A stretch of DNA of 64,000 nucleotides from Trissonchulus latispiculum (Eukaryota > Nematoda > Enoplea > Enoplida > Ironidae), in assembly GCA_030248195.1 (NCBI GenBank), contig JASAND010022857.1:1-64000 (forward strand). The letters are read 5' to 3'. Both the position numbers and the translations under genes were made by a program. The notes beneath the pieces are model-generated. The model had not been told where the DNA came from. It searched no databases and saw only the letters and a list, made by a program, of their open reading frames with translations. Below, one piece after another: positions 39,701 to 50,854 of the stretch. The number at the start of each line of letters is the position of its first letter. Position 1 is the stretch's first letter.

Positions 39701-42700
39701 AAGTAAGCTACTTATTCTAACTGTTCCATTTATACAAATGAACAAAGGAAATAATGAGTCAAAAAATATGGACCTGGGCAAAATCAGGAATTTTCCAATG
39801 CTTCTTATTGTCGTGTAATCTTAACGTTTACATACTGTTGAAAGCACTTATCGATTGGAGTGTACCCAGATCTTTTCCTGCATGCGCACCAGTTCTTACC
39901 CTATTGCAGATGCCGACCTGGCATGCACTGGATTGCCATACTCAGAAGGCGAAGGAAACCAAACCCTTCCCCGATACTACTTTGATGCTGATGAACAACA
40001 GTGCAAACCATTTACCTATCGAGGCACGGCGGGCAATCCTAACAACTTTTATTCCTTGGAAGACTGTGAAAATACTTGCCAAGGTAGAAAATAACCAGTA
40101 AACAATATATAAAAATACCCACTGCGGCATGCATATTTTCCCTCTTTAATAACAAATTATCCCTGTTTAGCTTAAGACATTATTAGAGCTGTAGTTGAAT
40201 TCTCTGCTTTATGCTTCAAAAGTTGCTTTCTTATTGGCCTGTTGTAGCATATCTGTTCTGTTACATTTCTTTGAATTTTTAGTGTTTAAAAATCCTTGTC
40301 CAACTCCTGTGTCACAGCCTCCCTCTTATTGCTCCCCGTCCAGTCCGACATGTGGTCTGGGACAGTGGTGTCACATCGGGGCTGGGGCGGAAACGACAAT
40401 ATGTTGTCCGAATGGTAAATAAGACACATGCCTAGTTATTGTCCCTCTTTTTACTGAATTTTGTATGAAGGAAGATTCAAGCTTTAACCTCGATAATTTC
40501 CCGTTGGAAGCGGTGGAGATCCCACTCATAGATGCTGGCACTCTTTACAGTTCGAACAAAGTGACAGTTAATGCTTGAAAGTAATGAAAAATTCTTTATA
40601 ATTTGTTCCGGTTGCAAGTCATTCGATGTTTATGATTTAGCTGTAACTGAGCCCTGTGAACTGCCTCTTGACAGCGGCGAAGGCGGCGACAGTTTGCCTA
40701 GGTATTACTTCGATTCGGAAACCAAAACCTGCATTGCCTTTTCGTATCGAGGAACCAAGGGAAATCAAAACAATTTCCAAACCGAAGAAGATTGTATTAA
40801 TAGTTGTCCAGGTAGTGCTTTATTAGTAATCCCGCATGTTTAGACTTCTGTATTCGATAATTATGATAGTTTCCAACATTGCTATTCTTTAGTCTTTTTA
40901 TTCTTGTGCTTTCTGAACCCTGCAAGCTTAGCTTTCTTTTGCTTCTTGTAAATTATTTTCTTTGCTTGTACTCCAGCAATGACCTTAAATGCTTTTTTAC
41001 TGTAAGCGTATATATTGTAGTGTTTAATAATCCTTGTAATGGACCTCCCTTGTACGATCCAAGTGGAAAACCGCAAGCCTGCAGTCGCCTAAATCCGCTG
41101 GACAGTTGCCCTCGAAATCACTATTGCCACGTCGGAAGGACGGACGAAACAACTGTCTGCTGTTCAGGAGGTTTGGTTCAACTCACTATTGAATGCCACA
41201 AAATGAATATAATATCACTAAGATGTTATATTATATCATACTAGCTATATTAGTAGATATTACCACTAATATAATACCCATACGTTAACCCTTTTTTCCA
41301 CCAGAAAGTATTACAACCGTTTTAAAATACTTCAATCTCGTTCCGCCGTTCAATTTTCCATTGTTAAAAACTTGTTTACTGATATGCTCAATGTAATCTA
41401 ATCTGTCACTACTTATCGACACTGTTTAGGTGGTGATCCTTGCACCATGGAAAGAAATCCTGGAAGCGGAACTGATAACTTGCAACGATGGTACTATGAT
41501 CCTCTGACACAACAGTGCAGCCAGTTCTCCTATTCTGGAATGCACGGAAATCAAAACAACTTCCTTTCACAGGAGTCTTGTCAAAGAACATGCCGCGGTA
41601 TGTATTAAGAATTTTCAGATTAAAATTTTTGGAAAAAATAAACACCACTTCTCACAGTTCAAGAATAAAGTACTGCCGCTTAATGATAATGATGATGAGT
41701 AGAATATATACAGAAATTTTTCTAACTAGCTTTCATGATCTGATGAGACTAAAGAAAATTAAATTTTTTCAGCTGTGGATAATCCGTGCACTGGACAGCC
41801 TGCCACGAGTCCAAATGGTCAAGTGATTTTCTGCAGTCGAAACAACCGCGAATGCCCAGTCAATTTCTGGTGTCACATTGGCATAACACCTGAGTCGACC
41901 GTGTGCTGCCCAGGAGGTAATCTAGCTAAAGTTTCAGGCTTCTTCCAAACAGGCTTACTTTCAGCTCTATAGCTTTGGCAATCTTGTCAAAGAGGAAGTC
42001 AATTGGGAGTCTTGTCTTGTCGCGTCAATAATTAGGAAACGTGAAAAGAAAAGTTATCCTTCTAGAGCTAGCCTGTTTATAGAACCGTTTATAGTTGGCT
42101 TGAAAGCCGATAATCGGTCGATTTAAACCAAAATTTAGAGTAACATACGATTTCTTTTTCAACTTTGATTTTATCTCTACTTCTTCTTGCTCTTAATTCT
42201 TACGTAACAACTTTCTACTTTTCATATTTTAGCTACGAACCCGTGCAGCGTTCCTCTAGCACCTGGCACGGGAACATCCAGTGAGGGCAGATGGTACTAT
42301 AATGCTGATTCTAAAACCTGTGTTGAATTCGATTACAATGGAAAGTATGGAAATCAGAACAACTTCTTGTCAGTTGATGAGTGCACAGAAACATGTCCTG
42401 GTAAGTGTTTCTTATCAAATCAATATAGCAAAACCTTAAATGGATAAAATTTATACCAAAAATCCAAAATATGTGTGTGGATGCAGAAACAATTGTATGT
42501 AAGTGTGAATGGAGGTTTGTGTTTATGCCGAGTATATATGTGGTTCTGAAAAGGAAGAATGGCTGAGTGTGGTTACTTGTTACTTGTGTGCACATTCACC
42601 AACAAAACAACACAGCATAAGTCCTCTGATAAAACAAACAAAATTCCCAAATGCCACATGTCTCCAAACCTTTCAGATTTTTCTATATTAATTTACTTTG

Positions 42701-45700
42701 AACTAATTTCTTTTGCTTTTACAGTTTCAGCATGGCAAAATCCTTGTGCCAGCGGCCCTCCTGCAACCGGTCGAGGAGCAATTCCACTCCAGTGTACTCC
42801 ACACGTGATGGACAGCTGTCCGGAGGGATACTGGTGTCATCCAGGAGTCAGCTCTAAAGACTCTGTTTGCTGTCCCGGAGGTAATGTTAACAACTTTTAC
42901 ACACCTGGACTAATAATTACTTCTCCCACTTTGATTTATATTTCTTTTCAGATTTATTGTAGTATTAGCTTGTGTATATATGTCTTTTCTTATGCTTTTT
43001 TTAGCTGTGAAAGACGCTTGTGATCTTCCAAAGGCTGTTGGTGCTGGTCCACTTGAACTGGACCGGTGGTACTACGACACCCAGCTGCGCAAATGCACTC
43101 AATTCACCTACAGAGGATATGAAGGAAATGCGAACAATTTTGAGTCCCGTGAAGATTGTCTCAATTTGTGTCCTGGTAAGAAGCATTCACAAAGTGAAAA
43201 ATAATTTTCTGCATCAAATCAGTCAATCAATCAAAAAACTCAGACGAATGCCGTTAGTTGAAAACACTTTATGTTCGAATAAATGATTTATATATTTTTT
43301 GTAGAATTTGAGGATCCCTGTTTTATTGGTGAAGCTCTGGTTCTGCACAGCAGCGCCAGCGGTATGGTAACCAAACCGCAGCCTTGCACAGCAGAAGGAA
43401 GCGAGTGCCCTGATCGATACTTTTGTCACATTGGCATAACAAAGAATACCTGCTGTCGTGGCACTGGTATATAAATTTTTGAAAAATTTTCCGTCTGAAA
43501 ATATCTGACTACATCGAAGCAACCATTCTACATCATTAACCGTTTGACATTTCTTGTCCTAAAATTTAGGTTGCAATCTTTCTGGTCAGATATTTTCAGA
43601 CACTGTCTTACCTTCAACTATTATGTCAGCTATCTTCTCGTGATTTGTTTTGCAGAAGATAACCCTTGCTTCGGCGAACCCCAGACAGACCTTCACGATA
43701 AGCCAGTTCGCTGTCTCTCTCATTTGCCTTCTCAATGTGCACAAGGATATTACTGCCAGTCAGGAAGAACTACTAATTGGTTGGACAGCTTTTGCTGTCC
43801 AATTGTTGGTAAACACAATTTGAAATTCACCCCTAGTATAGGCAGCTTATCCTGGCATGTTGGAAACACCTCTTCCTTACTGTTTTAAGCTTATCCTTGT
43901 GCATATTGAAAGGGTTCTTTCTTCCCTCCTGCCGGTATATGGGTTATCTTCTCTAGCTTATTGGTAGTTGAAACTTGAGCAGCGAAATAGTGTGTACTGT
44001 GTAGATTAAAGCTGTTTGCTTGTATAAGTAAGTATGTGGATACTTCATTTTCACAAATATACTTAGTGCACAAATTATTAGGAAAAGAAAGAGGAGAAAA
44101 AAGAAAGTAAAGAAGAGAAACAAATGGAGTAAAAAAAAAACATCGATGAGGGGGGAGAAGGGGAAGAAAAAGAGAAGGGGGGGGGGGGGGATTTTTTAAT
44201 AACATTGAAAGCAGATTACAACCCATTAACGGCTTAAAGTTGCTTTAAACGACATTACCAGTTATTTATTTTGCTGTGCACAAAAATATATAGTTCTATT
44301 CAAAGTTACACTAAACCCAGAAATCCTACCCCTCTAGATCAGCTTAATTTTCACTGATTTCACAGTCTCTGGGTTTCCTAATACTATTGTTTACTTCTTT
44401 TTCAGGGGACCCCTGCTCCGCACCTCTTCAGGAAGGAGAAGGACCAGGACGGCTTCGTCGATACTACTTCAATCCAGCGTCCAAGACTTGTGAAGAATTC
44501 ACTTACCGTGGCCTGAAGGGAAATGAAAATAACTTTGTCAGCAAAGAGCACTGTCTGAAAGTTTGTGGACCTGGTAAGGCTCTTGGTTTAAAATGAATCA
44601 ATTGACCAATATTTAGAATGGAAAAGATTGCTACCAAAAAGTGTACTACTCTACTAAACTTCTCCAAGTAAAACTTTTATTTTTGACTTAAAGAACGTAG
44701 AAACTTTGCTTTAATTAATTTTAGCTCTTGAAATCTGTGAGCCTCCCACGAAGCCATACCAGGAATATGGAGAAAATTATCTGTGTAATCCTGCAGCGAA
44801 CGACACTTGTCCGCCTACTCATTTTTGCCACGTAGGAGCGGAGGAGTCAACAACCGTCTGCTGTCCAACCAGCGGTGGGTCAGCGCAATGTTGTAGAAGT
44901 AACAATCTAAAACTAAACCTAAACTCCGGTGTCCTAAAGCTTACCTGGTTGTGAAAGCTGCATGTGTACAATTGTAAAAAAATTAGCTGCTTAGCTGAAC
45001 ACTAAAACCGTTTTGTGGTTCCTGAATAACTTCAATCAAATGACTTGATTTTGTACTCTAGCGTATTACTTCTTTATTTAGGCGACTGCTGTGGTCTTTC
45101 CCTTGCCGTTGGTCTTGGAACCGAAAGCTTGCCACGATGGTACTTCGACAAGGAACAAGATGAATGCTTACCATTCACTTATTCTGGAATTCAGGGAAAT
45201 CAAAACAATTTCCTCAGCAAAGAAGATTGCGAGAAAGCTTGCCCAGGTAAGTTTTTAAATACACGATGAATTATGATTCAGATTAAGATTCAGACTCAGA
45301 TTAAGGTTTGGGTGAGTTGGACAGTTTGTTTTAATTCGGGCTCATTGACGGTTGGGCACTCCCCACCTGTACGGTGCTGCTCTCCGCTTTCATTTCCAAA
45401 AGGCGAACATGAAGTGAAGAAGTGAAAAGGCAATCCCCAAGCTATGCCAGTGTAGTTATAACTATAAAAGTGTTAAATGTAATTTTAATTCTCTGCCAAA
45501 CTTTTTTGCACTTCTGCATTTGCTCTAATGAATTTAGAAAATATTTTTCTATATGATTGTGTTTTGGTTTACAAGAATCCTCATCGGTGAAAAATTACTA
45601 TCTAAATTTAAATCTAAATTTGAATTTAATTACCTTGATTATGCATCTGATATTTTATAATCGAGGTGTTCCAAGCAATTTTCTTTTTCCTCCCTTAAAA

Positions 45701-46781
45701 AACCTGCTTACACGCTTCTTTAGGAACTTTTTGTGAGGATGAGTAATTCAGTATGCAGCAGAAAAGAACCGTTCATTTTTCAGCCGTTCGGATATCGTCA
45801 TTAACGACATTTTAAGTAGACAAGCCGACAAAATAGGAAAGCCTTGAATCTGTTTTAATTAAGTTCGTCGTATCACGGCTTCACACTGACGTATAACATC
45901 TGATTAAGCTTTGATCACGGAAACGTCTGTTGAGGAAGGTCGTTTCAGAAAAAAGTAAACATTATGAGGACGGACTCAAGGAACATCCGTTGTGCTGAAA
46001 ATATCTGGCAAATGTAAAGAGGCAAATTTTACAAATTTAAAGCAATCTCTGTTCGTTTGGGGTAGATTAGATCCCCTAAGATTTTAAAACTGCCAAACTT
46101 TCTTCCGGAATTTCCTCTCCTCAGAATCTAGCTCTGTGTTAACGTGTGGATACAAACGTTAAAAAATTTCATTTTATTATGTTTATCGTAATTTCTTTTT
46201 TAGGTTTCCAAAGTTACTGCCCGCATGATAAGCCCTTGCTAAACGACGATGGTGAACTCGTGGAGTGTGGACTCGATAAAGCCTGTTCCAACAACAATTA
46301 CGTGTGTCATGTGAATACTGAAAAATCCATTTCAATTTGCTGTGCGGATCCTGGTAATTCAACCTATTTCAGATTTCTAGCATGCATAAAGGCAGAAATC
46401 CCTTCCTCAAGGGTAGTGTAAGCTTATGTAGGCTTTGCTCTGTCATTCAAGTACGATTTCATCTGTTGGATATGTAATACAACTTTTACTATATACATTT
46501 TAAAAAATTAAAAATCCTTCCCTGTAGCTGTTCATATCACCTTGTTAGCTACAGACCCTATAGGATTTTCTGTCAGTTAACATTCTTTTATTTACATTTC
46601 AGCTTGGTTCTGCATTCTCCCTCGGGATCCTGGCCGATGTGGCAATTTTACCACTCGCTACGGTTATAATCGAGAGACCGGGTCATGCACTCCTTTCCAG
46701 TACGGTGGTTGCGGTGGGAATCTCAACAACTTCGACTCCATCGATCAATGTACTCAGATTTGCTGTGATAAAGGGTTCTAA
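24405..46781 (+). CDS. Giant secreted Kunitz/lustrin-domain protein, 43 exons, about 2,342 aa
   Basis: A secreted multi-domain protein with 22 Kunitz (K) and 20 lustrin-type cysteine-rich (L) domains, one per exon, all internal introns phase 1. Exon 1: 24405-24741. K exons: 25030-25206, 26351-26515, 27187-27354, 30492-30659, 31216-31383, 32236-32403, 33412-33579, 34237-34404, 35195-35362, 36291-36458, 37057-37230, 37701-37868, 38356-38523, 39418-39588, 39910-40083, 40641-40811, 41430-41597, 42233-42400, 43005-43175, 44406-44573, 45082-45246, 46603-46781. L exons: 26808-26966, 29482-29625, 30807-30950, 31787-31933, 32868-33014, 33791-33943, 34901-35038, 35545-35691, 36649-36792, 37357-37503, 38041-38187, 38937-39083, 40283-40414, 41021-41170, 41773-41916, 42725-42880, 43305-43466, 43656-43808, 44725-44874, 46204-46353. 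L consensus: NPCxxGxP, C, CPxxYWCHxG, TTVCCP. K consensus: C, RWYF, C, F(T/S)YRG, GNxNNF, C, C. Similar Kunitz-plus-lustrin proteins occur in other nematodes (some tied to moulting), so a cuticle or matrix role is likely but inferred. Confidence 0.92.
25030..25206 (+). other. Exon 2: Kunitz domain K1
   Basis: Keeps a cysteine at the BPTI Cys38 position (YYSGCCGNSNNF) with an extra adjacent cysteine, but the Cys14 position is tyrosine (GPYRI). It is one of only two domains (with K22) that keep any of the C14-C38 pair. The other four framework cysteines (5, 30, 51, 55) are present. Confidence 0.85.
25421..26210. mobile_element. hAT MITE with ACCCGC arrays (8-bp TSD GTTACACT), in the K1-K2 intron
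   Basis: TIRs CAGAGTTGTAAGCGGG (25421-25436) and the inverse CCCGCTTACAACTCTG (26195-26210) are exact. GTTACACT flanks at 25413-25420 and 26211-26218. A CAGAG terminus and an 8-bp duplication identify hAT. Next to both ends are arrays of (G)TACCCGC/CCCGCGGGTACC. The interior carries GGTTCCGGTT words (25620-25665) and AACTGAAA-type repeats (25810-26030). Confidence 0.9.
27883..29141. mobile_element. Non-autonomous element with ~165-bp TIRs, in the K3-L2 intron (TSD GTTCTGC)
   Basis: Starts CAAGAGTATATAAT and ends with the inverse. The arms match for about 165 bases with small indels (for example GGGAAG, TAGCCCTTCCTAATGGAAAT, GAGATGCTCGGC, AAACGCATATAAACAC inverted). GTTCTGC flanks at 27876-27882 and 29142-29148. 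A second inverted repeat is nested inside (about 28045-28085 against 28215-28262). GGGGGTTCTGGGG words recur at 28337-28450 and 28925-28945. No transposase. A 7-bp duplication is unusual and the superfamily is uncertain. Confidence 0.75.
29203..29257. repeat. Two perfect palindromes in tandem
   Basis: GTGCAGTACAA followed by its complement occurs at 29203-29224 and again at 29231-29252. The second copy extends to a 32-base perfect palindrome (29226-29257, centre CAATTG). It lies just outside the TSD of the 27883-29141 element, in the intron before L2. Confidence 0.85.
32662..32733 (+). pseudogene. tRNA-Cys-like sequence, probably the head of a SINE
   Basis: A 72-base segment has a perfect 7-bp acceptor stem (GGCTCCG/CGGAGCC), a D-arm (GTGT/ACAC), a CTGCAG anticodon-loop context pointing to GCA (Cys), and a GGTTCGATTCC T-arm. 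Two mismatches in the T-stem and poor pairing of the anticodon stem argue against a working tRNA. It sits in the intron between K6 and L5. The whole SINE is not delimited. Confidence 0.5.
33204..33341. repeat. Short fully palindromic MITE
   Basis: TGGACTGCACCAAC (33204-33217) and its inverse (33328-33341) close a hairpin in which inner words also pair (AATAGCAGAAG with CTTCTGCTATT). It lies in the L5-K7 intron. No target-site duplication recognised. Confidence 0.6.
34701..34865. repeat. Copy of the TTTTGGGATGGGTGAACCGG repeat
   Basis: GAAGTTTTGGGATGGGTGAA and the following TTTTCCGGTTTTTTGG and GATTCTGGGAG words match, with gaps, the inverted right end of the element at 48336-49945. It lies in the K8-L7 intron. 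Confidence 0.5.
36827..36895 (+). repeat. TTC microsatellite
   Basis: An almost uninterrupted CTT/TTC run in the L9-K11 intron. It creates Phe/Leu-rich open frames that are not real. Confidence 0.85.
39418..40083 (+). other. Exons 27-28: adjacent Kunitz domains K14 and K15
   Basis: The strict K-L alternation breaks here. The two Kunitz exons are separated only by a 321-base intron in which I find no L-type cysteine pattern, so an L exon was lost or a K exon duplicated alone. Both lack C14 and C38. Confidence 0.8.
43305..43808 (+). other. Exons 37-38: adjacent lustrin domains L17 and L18, both atypical
   Basis: Two L exons follow one another with a 189-base intron and no K between. L17 is divergent at its end (ITKNTCCRGTG, lacking the usual TTVCCP). 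L18 has YYCQSGRTTNWLDSFCCP, replacing the otherwise near-invariant His of the CHxG motif with Gln. Together they look like a diverged or recombined repeat unit. Confidence 0.8.
46603..46781 (+). other. Exon 43: canonical six-cysteine Kunitz domain K22 and stop
   Basis: The only domain with the full cysteine set (5, 14, 30, 38, 51, 55): GRCGNF at the reactive loop and YGGCGGNLNNF at Cys38. The P1 residue after Cys14 is glycine rather than Lys/Arg, so trypsin inhibition would not be expected. An extra Cys follows the last one (QICCDKGF), then TAA at 46779-46781. Confidence 0.9.
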
Positions 46782-48335
46782 TCAAACTGGTCCATTTAAC
46801 TCCGGTGCTCTGTCCTGGTGCCATATATTCAGTTAACTTTCAACTTTCTCACTGTTATTGTTTTGTAAATATCGTATGGGTGCTTTCAATTTGGTGCTAA
46901 TATTGTAAGCTTTAGCGGAAGTCACAAATGCTTGGTTGTTCACAGTTGGTTTTCAGCGTTTTCAATGTTGAAGATTGAAACAATGAAGATGACAAACTGA
47001 ATATAGTTTCATTTGTTCTGTTAAGTTTATTGTTTTGGTGTAATGTTTGTAAATAGTGTTTGTAGATTGTTAGCTTTAAGTGGCGATTTGTTGGTCACAA
47101 TGCCCGGTTATTGTTCTCATTTTTATATGTACGCGATTTTATTTGTTATTTAATGCATATTAAAACTGCACATTTATACCACTTCGTACAAATTTGATGG
47201 AATAACTTTTCACAGCATAAGAACGAATCTTGGTAGTTAATCGCCATCCAGTTTTCCAGGATTCTTTGGAGAAAATTTTATTTTTATTTCCCTAAACTGA
47301 TATAAAGTTCATTTTTCAAAATTTTCAGAAACATTCCCAAAAGATTCTAAAGGCTGTCTAGAATAGACTTTTGGACTTCTGAAAATAGAAGTCAGTTACG
47401 TTTTTAAACTAGTTTATCCAACTTAGCTCTCTAAGAGCCATATTAATCATAGAGGAAACCACAAAGAAAGTGAGACAGAAATTTGCACTTCCGTGCACGC
47501 AATCAGAATTTTTATCTATAGCTAATTTGCCTTTTGATTCGTTGCTTTACAAAACAAAGTTACCGTGCCGTGCCATCTATCTATAGCCTAAGACAACACG
47601 TTAATATTCCACTAAGAATTCATTAGAATTTTAATTTTCGTTCATTTGGAAGTCCTGTAAAACTGCTAAAATATTTGAATTTATGTCAATCCAACGTCAA
47701 AATTGTGTATATCGATACTTTCTTTTAATTTGCATCAATTTTTGTTACCTGAATTTTGTTGAATGAATAGATCTTCCATGAATAGGTTTATATATTTGCG
47801 TTTCAACGATAGAGCTACACACAGCGAAATTAAAATCCACAGCAAGTATGAAACTGTTGGGGCTGCCTCGGAAGTATGCGGAAAAGACCAATCGTTTATA
47901 CAAGCGTTATGCACTTACCTGCCTTATTGAGGCGCCTTCTGGTTCAGTAAGGCCCGTCGGAACAGATTCCTATTTGTAGACCAGTCATTTCCAATCTCAT
48001 TAAACTGTCGCCTACCCAACTAGCACATAAGCAGCCCGAAAAATAAACTCGAAGTAGTAACTCTAAATTTTACATCAATTTTGGTATCAATAATGTACAA
48101 TGCAAATTCTAATCTGCACAAAGTTTCTGCTCGTTTCTTGTCTGGTCTGCCTTCAAAATATGCATTACATTTCCTTACTATGCCAAATAAAAACTCATGT
48201 TTTTCCAAACAGCTAGGTATTGTTTCTTATAAGTTTCTGTTTCAATATCCTTAGCAAACAGGAATTGGTCCACCCGGTTCTACAGAAGCCGACCATACCT
48301 CTTCTGAAAGGTCAAAAGCATACAGCATACAGTAT
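46782..48335. other. 3' flank and intergenic region
   Basis: AT-rich 3' UTR and downstream sequence. No further gene recognised. Confidence 0.4.
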
Positions 48336-49945
48336 ATACTTGGGATGGAGGGTTTTGGAGGAATTTTCCTAGAGGGGTCGCTCGCGCCAAAGTTGGACGC
48401 GGTCGCGGGTACCCGCGGGCGGTCGCGGCCGTGGTCAAATTTTCTTGACCGCAACGACCGCAAATTTCTAATCAAATCTTAGCGATTTTGGCCAATTTAC
48501 AGCAAATTTCTGATTGTTCCAAATTATTTTTTTATTTCTGTCAGCAATAATATGCAAATTGTTCATTTTAAATTTTGTATAATTTTAATTTAGCCAATTT
48601 CTTAATTTGACGGGCTCAACAGATTTCGATGAGCGGCCAGTAAATATTAAAGATTTGAAAGTATACTGGTATACTCCTTTTGTGATAGTCAAAAATCTAC
48701 GTAATCTGAATTGTAGATTAGAAGCTAAAATAGGAAGCTGTTGCTAGGGTTAAGTCATTGAGGAGTTGCGGGTTTCTAACCAACACGAAGCTATTTTGTA
48801 ATCTTCAGCTAATTTCGTGCAAAATTAGATTACTATATCTATACAAGTTAAAAATACACGAAACGAAACCAACTCCTTTATTAACGTGCTGGTTCGGGTT
48901 CGCATTTTGGCTTTAAAACCGCATTTGTCGTTGCAATCTATTCAAATTTGTTACAGTAATAATAATTAGGCTGAAAAACGTTTCAGAAAGTATCGGCGTT
49001 GAAAATATAGGTTTTGGAGAAATTAGCCGCTCCGCTATAAATTATTATCCGCTATAACTTGTGCTTTGGTCACCCTACTCGGACAAACTTGTAGTCATGC
49101 GAATGCTTCTTACCAAGACCTGCAGCTTTGCTCTTCCGAATATATATTGTTTGACTCCTTTATGGTTTAAGAGATATATAACACCTAAAATTTATTTATG
49201 GGGTCAAAAACTGACCAAAAAAATCAAATATTGTCAGATTTTGACAGGTTCAACTACGCAGGTCAGTTAGTCTAGTATTGTCAACACTTGTACATCTATA
49301 GGCTATGTTACGCCGAAAGGAGGGCTCTCAGCGGCATCTATGCCTATGCACAGCAGCGAAAATGTGAAATTTTGATATTGGCAACTGGATTGTTTTGAAC
49401 ACGGATTTTTCTGAGTCCATGCAACCAATTAGAAAGTGGTTTTATAGAGAATTTTTGGGACAGTTGCCCAGGACTATTCTCAGGGTTTTGCGTTTCGTTT
49501 CTTTGCGACAAATAAGAATTCAAACTTGAAGATTTAGACTATAATTGAACAAAATTTACATTTTATTCAGAATGATAAGCTTCTTTGTTTATTAAACAAT
49601 TTCAGAAAAGATAGCCATTACAGAAATCTAACTTGTTTGTAACTTTATGTTGAGCGATTGTAAAAAAATAGTGAAAATATCTTAAGCATACGAAAAAAGA
49701 GGATTTTTCTACGGATTTAAAGCTCAATAACTGAAAATTTTGCGGTCACACAAATATCATGCGGGCTGCGGTCGCGGTCGCGAGCGGTCGCGGTCACGGC
49801 TACTGCGGTCGCGGGGCGGTCGTGGTCAAGAAAAATGTGTCCATCTCCAACTCTGCGCTCGCCCACCCCTAGAATCCGGATTTTTCTGGTTTCTTTGGGA
49901 AAAAACCAGAAAAACCCGGTTCACCCACCCAAAATTTCATGTCTT
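48336..49945. mobile_element. Non-autonomous element with GCGGTCGCGGT arrays
   Basis: Inverted arms: TAGAGGGGTCGCTCGCG...AGTTGGACGCGG (from 48370) against the inverse of the right arm, TAGGGGTGGGCGAGCGC...AGTTGGAGATGG (ending 49871). Just inside each arm are CGGTCGCGG words (48400-48470 and 49740-49830). Outside them, TTGGGATGG (48336) and the inverse of TTTTGGGTGGGTGAACCGG (to about 49940) suggest that the true ends lie further out. No target-site duplication found. Confidence 0.5.
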
Positions 49946-50039
49946 GTCAAAAGCGTTCGATTGACCAATCATAGTCAGAATAAACCAGTGTGCCAATGAA
50001 ATATTCGCGCTTACGCAAACTAACTCCAATCTAATCTGC

Positions 50040-50820
50040 ATGCATAATATCAAGAGTTCATAATTCTACTACATATTAGAAGAAGAGTAAGCCACTAGAG
50101 GGCTCCTCTTCTTGGCATTGCGTAACGGTGTTCCGACCACAATACGCGAATGTTCCCCCGTTTGGGGGGGGGGTCGACAGGTATATCCCCCTCCGTTTGG
50201 GGGGGGGGGTAGTCGAAAGTGGTCCCCGTTTGTGGGTGGGGAGCCAAAACTGGGCCCCGTTTGGGGGGGGGGTCGCTGAAAGAGGTCCCCGTTTGGAGGG
50301 GGGGGTCGCTCAAGCAGGCTAAGTTTTGCTCATTCTGATTGGATGTTGGCGACCCCCCCCCCCCAAACGGGGACCACTTTTTGTGAACCCCCCAAATGGG
50401 GACCTCTTTCAGCGACCCCCCCAAACGGGGACCTCTTCAGCGACCCCCCCCGAACCGGGGACCCTTTTTCGAATACAACAAAAACTACCGTAATCCTCTG
50501 CTCTACCCCCCCCCCCCCACCAGCTCTACCCACGGAGGGGGGTTTCTGCAATCGGATTGGCTGTTGGCTACCCCCCCCCACCAAACGGGGACCTCTTTTC
50601 TGCTACCCCCCCCCACCAAACGGGGACCTCTTTTCTGCTACCCCCCACCAAACGGAGGGGGGTATGCCATGTCGATTTGGTCGACCCCCCCCCCCCAAAC
50701 GGGGGAACATTCGCGTATTGTGGTCGGAGCACCGTTACGCAATGCCAAGAAGAGGACCCCTCTAGTGGCTTACTCTTCTTCTAATATATAATAGAATTAT
50801 GAACTCTTGATAATATGCAT
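50040..50820. mobile_element. MITE with ~140-bp TIRs and CCCCGTTTGG arrays
   Basis: Long inverted repeats: ATGCATAATATCAAGAGTTC at the left matches the inverted right end, continuing through AGAAGAAGAGTAAGCCACTA, GGCATTGCGTAACGGTG and ACCACAATACGCGAATGTTC. Between them are about twelve copies of CCCCGTTTGG/CCAAACGGGG flanked by long C or G runs. Open frames here are translations of those runs and are not genes. Confidence 0.85.
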
Positions 50821-50854
50821 CACATTACATTACTTGTATATATATATACACCAG

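Noticed and set aside
40879..41020. SEPCKL-like start of another Kunitz domain before L14
   Set aside because: No further Kunitz cysteines or the RWYF/NNF motifs follow, and the match is too short.
50128..50791. Several overlapping Pro/Gly-rich open frames on both strands
   Set aside because: They are translations of C/G runs and repeated CCCCGTTTGG words inside a MITE.
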